From the NCBI GenBank assembly GCA_963513935.1, contig OY740774.1, positions 92,031,847 through 92,095,846 on the forward strand: 64,000 bases of DNA, in the 5' to 3' direction. The notes beneath the pieces are model-generated. The model saw only the letters and a program-made list of their open reading frames with translations, was not told the origin of the DNA and made no database searches. Positions 60,478-64,000 of this stretch are shown piece after piece (the first letter of the stretch is position 1; every line of letters starts with the position of its first letter). Origin of the DNA: Aphrophora alni (taxonomy: Eukaryota; Arthropoda; Insecta; Hemiptera; Aphrophoridae). The translations under genes were made by a program, and so were the position numbers.

Positions 60478-63470
60478 CAATTATTTCGTTTATGTATTTC
60501 CTGTTTAAATTTTAAAAGACGTAATAGTTGACATTATTATACTTAATAGAATAATACAATATGCCAAAACAACTAAAAATAATGGCAGAAATTGACCTTA
60601 TAGGAATTATTATAATATTTAATTTGTAGATATTGGAGTCATTACGCAGTATAATAGAGTCAGTTTATTTAAGTCAGTCGATAAACAAGTTTTCAGAATT
60701 TCACAATTATGTTTACAACTTTTTTTGATATCGGCTAAGCTTTATCAGTTCTTAGAAGTGTTAGACAGTCCCCACTCGCTTTTTGGTGAGAATTTATTGG
60801 GAAAAACTGTTATATCGTAACTGTACTAAAATGAAATTGTCTTAGAAGATGAGAGTTCTACATGTTTTACAAGAAATTCGTTACCATTTTTGTAAAGAAT
60901 TTTATTTGTTACCGTTAACCGCTGAATTGAAATCTGAAAACGTATATCTGAATTCATTTTGATCCAGTATATTGTTGTAATTTTAATATCACAAGATATA
61001 TGAAAAACAAGCTGTTGAAAATAGCCACTATTTATAAATGTTTATTTCGAATTTTCTAAATTCTAATAGTTTTTTTATAAACGCACTATATTTTCACATA
61101 TACTAAATTTCCTGTTTCTTTCTTAATTTTAATTACCTTGATTACCAACAAATAACAACGATGGACGCACAAAATGTTGAAAATCTTTCACCGAAGTCAT
61201 GAAATGTGATAATCACTCACAAAACAAAGTTTGACATTTTTGCGATAACTTAAGTTACTCTCTATTTTCTTATTGATAGAATATAACACATTACAAAAAA
61301 CATTAAAATACTAATAAACAAAGAAAATTTGTAGAATTAATAAATACAATTTAAAATTTCCGTATCCCTTATAATATGCAACCAGACCCATTTCTGCATT
61401 GTCTGTACCCTGTGCAAAGTCACAAATAAATACAGAACAAATAGAGTAGAATTTAATATACGTTACACAATAATTATTTTGTGTAACAACTTACAGTCTA
61501 GGGTTATACATCTAGCCAAAAGTAGGACACGATAACAATCAGGACACAATATTTATTTATCAATTTCATGCCATAGTAGTACTATGCAAATTGTTTATAG
61601 TTTGTAATGTAACGAGATTGAAAATCATACAAATAAGTAGTATATACGTAAACAAAAGTTGAAAGATAAGGATCAAACCAAACACTACATTTAAAAAGAA
61701 TAGATCAAGTCAACGCGGGTTGAAATCACATAATTACTACAAGTAAGCCTCGGAAAGTCGTGTAGCAACTGAACTATGTGAAGCAATAATAACTAATAGC
61801 AAAGAAATGACAAAATTTTCTGAAAATTAATACTACTAGAACTTTTAATAATACCTCTTTAATGTTCTATATTCCTATTTCATAGAGGGGAAACAAAGCT
61901 TTTCACTACCAATGATTATTTAATTGCTGGTTTGGTGTTATATTATATTAGGAAAACTTAGATATTATAAGTTTTTTCCGACGTTTTATTTTCACCATTA
62001 AAATCAACATCAACAGAATTATCGCATACATTATCTAAGATCAATGTATATATATATGTATATATAAAAAGTTACGTCATTATAAATAAATCTCGTTTTA
62101 CAAATGGTTCTGTTTTGCACAGGACGGATAAAAAGTAAAATTTACAAGTTTGCATTAGTAGCTTTAAATAAAAAATTATAACCTTAGAACAAAAATCAGT
62201 CTTGATGATATACTTGAGCAATTTAAATGCAAACAATATTCCCAAATATCCAATTAAAATATTATCTAACAATATCAGATGACTTTATTGTCGAAATATA
62301 CTCGATTAAATATAATACTATTGTAGTACAAGACTTAATGTGGGAATGTAGCTACATAATTAAACTTCATGTAGCATGGATACTTTGGTATTTAATAGTC
62401 TTTCAGAACAGATGGCTTGTGCACCCAGATGGTTGCCATTATAAGCGTTACACCTAATACACATAGAACAATTCTTAGCAAACTTAGGTATAGAACATTG
62501 TTATTGTTACCATTTTATTTGTTAAATCTTTTTCAATAATTAAGTAAACGTAGCCTCAAAGAAAAGTAAATAAATCAGCTCATCAGATTAAAAAGTTTGT
62601 TAAAATCATCTCATCAATTTGAGGTTTAAATATCATTGCACAAACAATGCCCACATTTTTTTCTTACTAACAAAACACCAAAATTAACAATTGTAACTAT
62701 TTCTAAGGAAAATATTTTATTACATGTTTGTCACTAAACAATTGAAAATGATCGAAGATGCTGTTTACGAATATGATTTATATATTTTTAAATCAGACAT
62801 AAATTATGCTATATTGGTGTCGTAAAATGTCTTTGATTGAAATAGAGCTTTGAATAAAAGTAATAGAGATTTTTTTTCACAATAGGCCTAATTCCTTCAT
62901 TGTGTTGTATTTTTATTTGTGATTTTGGAAATGGGTTAAGGTTACTAATCTTTACAATTCAGTAAAATTGATTTTTTTCGAAATTATTTCTAATGCAAGC
63001 TACTTTGCCTTAATACCAATAACACACGAACTGTCATTTTTCGAGAAAACAACAAGTTTTATTTCGGTTTTTACAGAGTAAAATTCACAGTCGAGAAAGG
63101 TTTTATTAAAATATTTGACCCAACGAAATTTTATGTTTATTTATTAAAGCAGCTACACCAAAAACAACAACATATGACAACTAAAATTAAAATTAAAATC
63201 TGTCAACGAATTCGTGTATGAAATTCGCAGATAAGAGATATCATACAGACAGACAGAATTAATTTTAAAAATCACTTTTTTAGATTCAGGTTATAATCAA
63301 ATTTAGATATCTCCTAAAAACTAGACATAGACATTTATAACTATCAATCTCTGCCCTATACATATGTGGAAAATACACTAGTTAACGTTGATTTTAAAAC
63401 TTCGAAGACCATTATCTATAGACAAAGGACAATCTATTTTCAAAATATATCCGTTCTATCAATTGAATCA
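60478..63470. other. No supported feature
   Basis: About 3 kb of AT-rich DNA. The overlapping frames at 62072-62457 on opposite strands have no recognisable content. Confidence 0.5.
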
Positions 63471-64000
63471 TAATTGTTTCTAAATACAGAGCTATGGATA
63501 CAGATAAATCGATTCTATATACAGAGCCATTGATAGAGACAAATGTTTTCTATAAACTGATCAAACTATACAATTATAGTTTCAATGTACATATGAAAGG
63601 ATACTGATAGATGGTTTATATATACAGATCAATTTACAGAGGTAAATCGTATTTATATACAGATAATTCGTTTCTATATACAGATAATTGGATATCGTAA
63701 TTTTATGAATCGTTTCTATATAGATATAAATGGATACTTATAAGTTGATTATATATATACATATAAGTCGAATATATATACAGATTAATTGTTACTGATA
63801 ACTAGTTTCTATATACATGACAACAGATAAATATTACATATAGTTAAATAGATACTGTGGAATCGTTTCTATGTATTGAAAATAGTTTCTGTATAAAGAT
63901 ACAGAATGCAGATACATCTTTTATATGTACACATAAATCATTTATGTATATACATAAATTAATACTGATAAATCGCTACTACATAGAGAATAATGAAAAT
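63470..64000. repeat. Degenerate minisatellite running off the window
   Basis: Repeated ATCGTTTCTATATACAGATA-like units of about 20-40 bases, with many variants (for example near 63520, 63655, 63675, 63710, 63810). The right end is outside the window. Confidence 0.7.

Overview
The window is nuclear DNA of a eukaryote, most likely an insect or another arthropod. The evidence is a very AT-rich background, long intron-like stretches, many (TA)n microsatellites, mariner, piggyBac and Tc1-like remnants, and arrays of the arthropod telomere unit TTAGG. There are no bacterial features: no operons, ribosome binding sites or dense coding.

Three blocks matter. (1) 0.99-19.81 kb, + strand: I assembled a small split gene by eye. 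It has a TATA box, a non-coding first exon, a first coding exon (ATG at 1315), a tiny middle exon near 17.79-17.83 kb and a last exon (19730-19811) whose stop overlaps an AATAAA. The reading phases match across both coding junctions. The predicted protein is about 64-65 residues and I do not recognise it. Its introns hold a Tc1/mariner-type MITE, a decayed mariner and a foldback repeat. (2) 20.2-34.1 kb: a higher-order minisatellite (20.28-22.23 kb), a 53-bp minisatellite (22.7-23.0 kb), long featureless AT-rich DNA, and on the minus strand the zinc-binding C-terminus of a piggyBac-type transposase (33427-33557) beside a TTAA-flanked candidate terminus. (3) 34108-46828: a 12.7-kb, nearly perfect palindrome, the centre of interest.

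The palindrome has two arms of about 6.34 kb around a 33-bp G-rich loop (40455-40487). It starts with AG, ends with CT, and is flanked by the 6-bp direct repeat ACTAAT, so it looks like one integrated mobile element and not a simple hairpin-read artefact. From outside to inside, each arm holds a C-rich minisatellite, a (CA)n run, a tRNA-like A-box/B-box module, an AT-rich minisatellite of about 3.8 kb containing a GC-rich cruciform, a small inverted-repeat cassette with one unrecognised basic-protein gene (probably frameshifted at an A6 run), and about 0.78 kb of TTAGG-type telomere-like repeat. The two telomere-like arrays meet head to head (TTAGG towards CCTAA) at the centre. The termini and 6-bp duplication recall Polintons/Mavericks, but no Polinton gene is visible.

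Right of the element (46835-64000) I see no convincing gene: an old repeat tail, a 250-bp foldback, a short hairpin, several TA runs, a speculative 5' exon near 54.7-55.07 kb, and a degenerate minisatellite running off the end. All similarity statements are from pattern recognition; no database search was possible.
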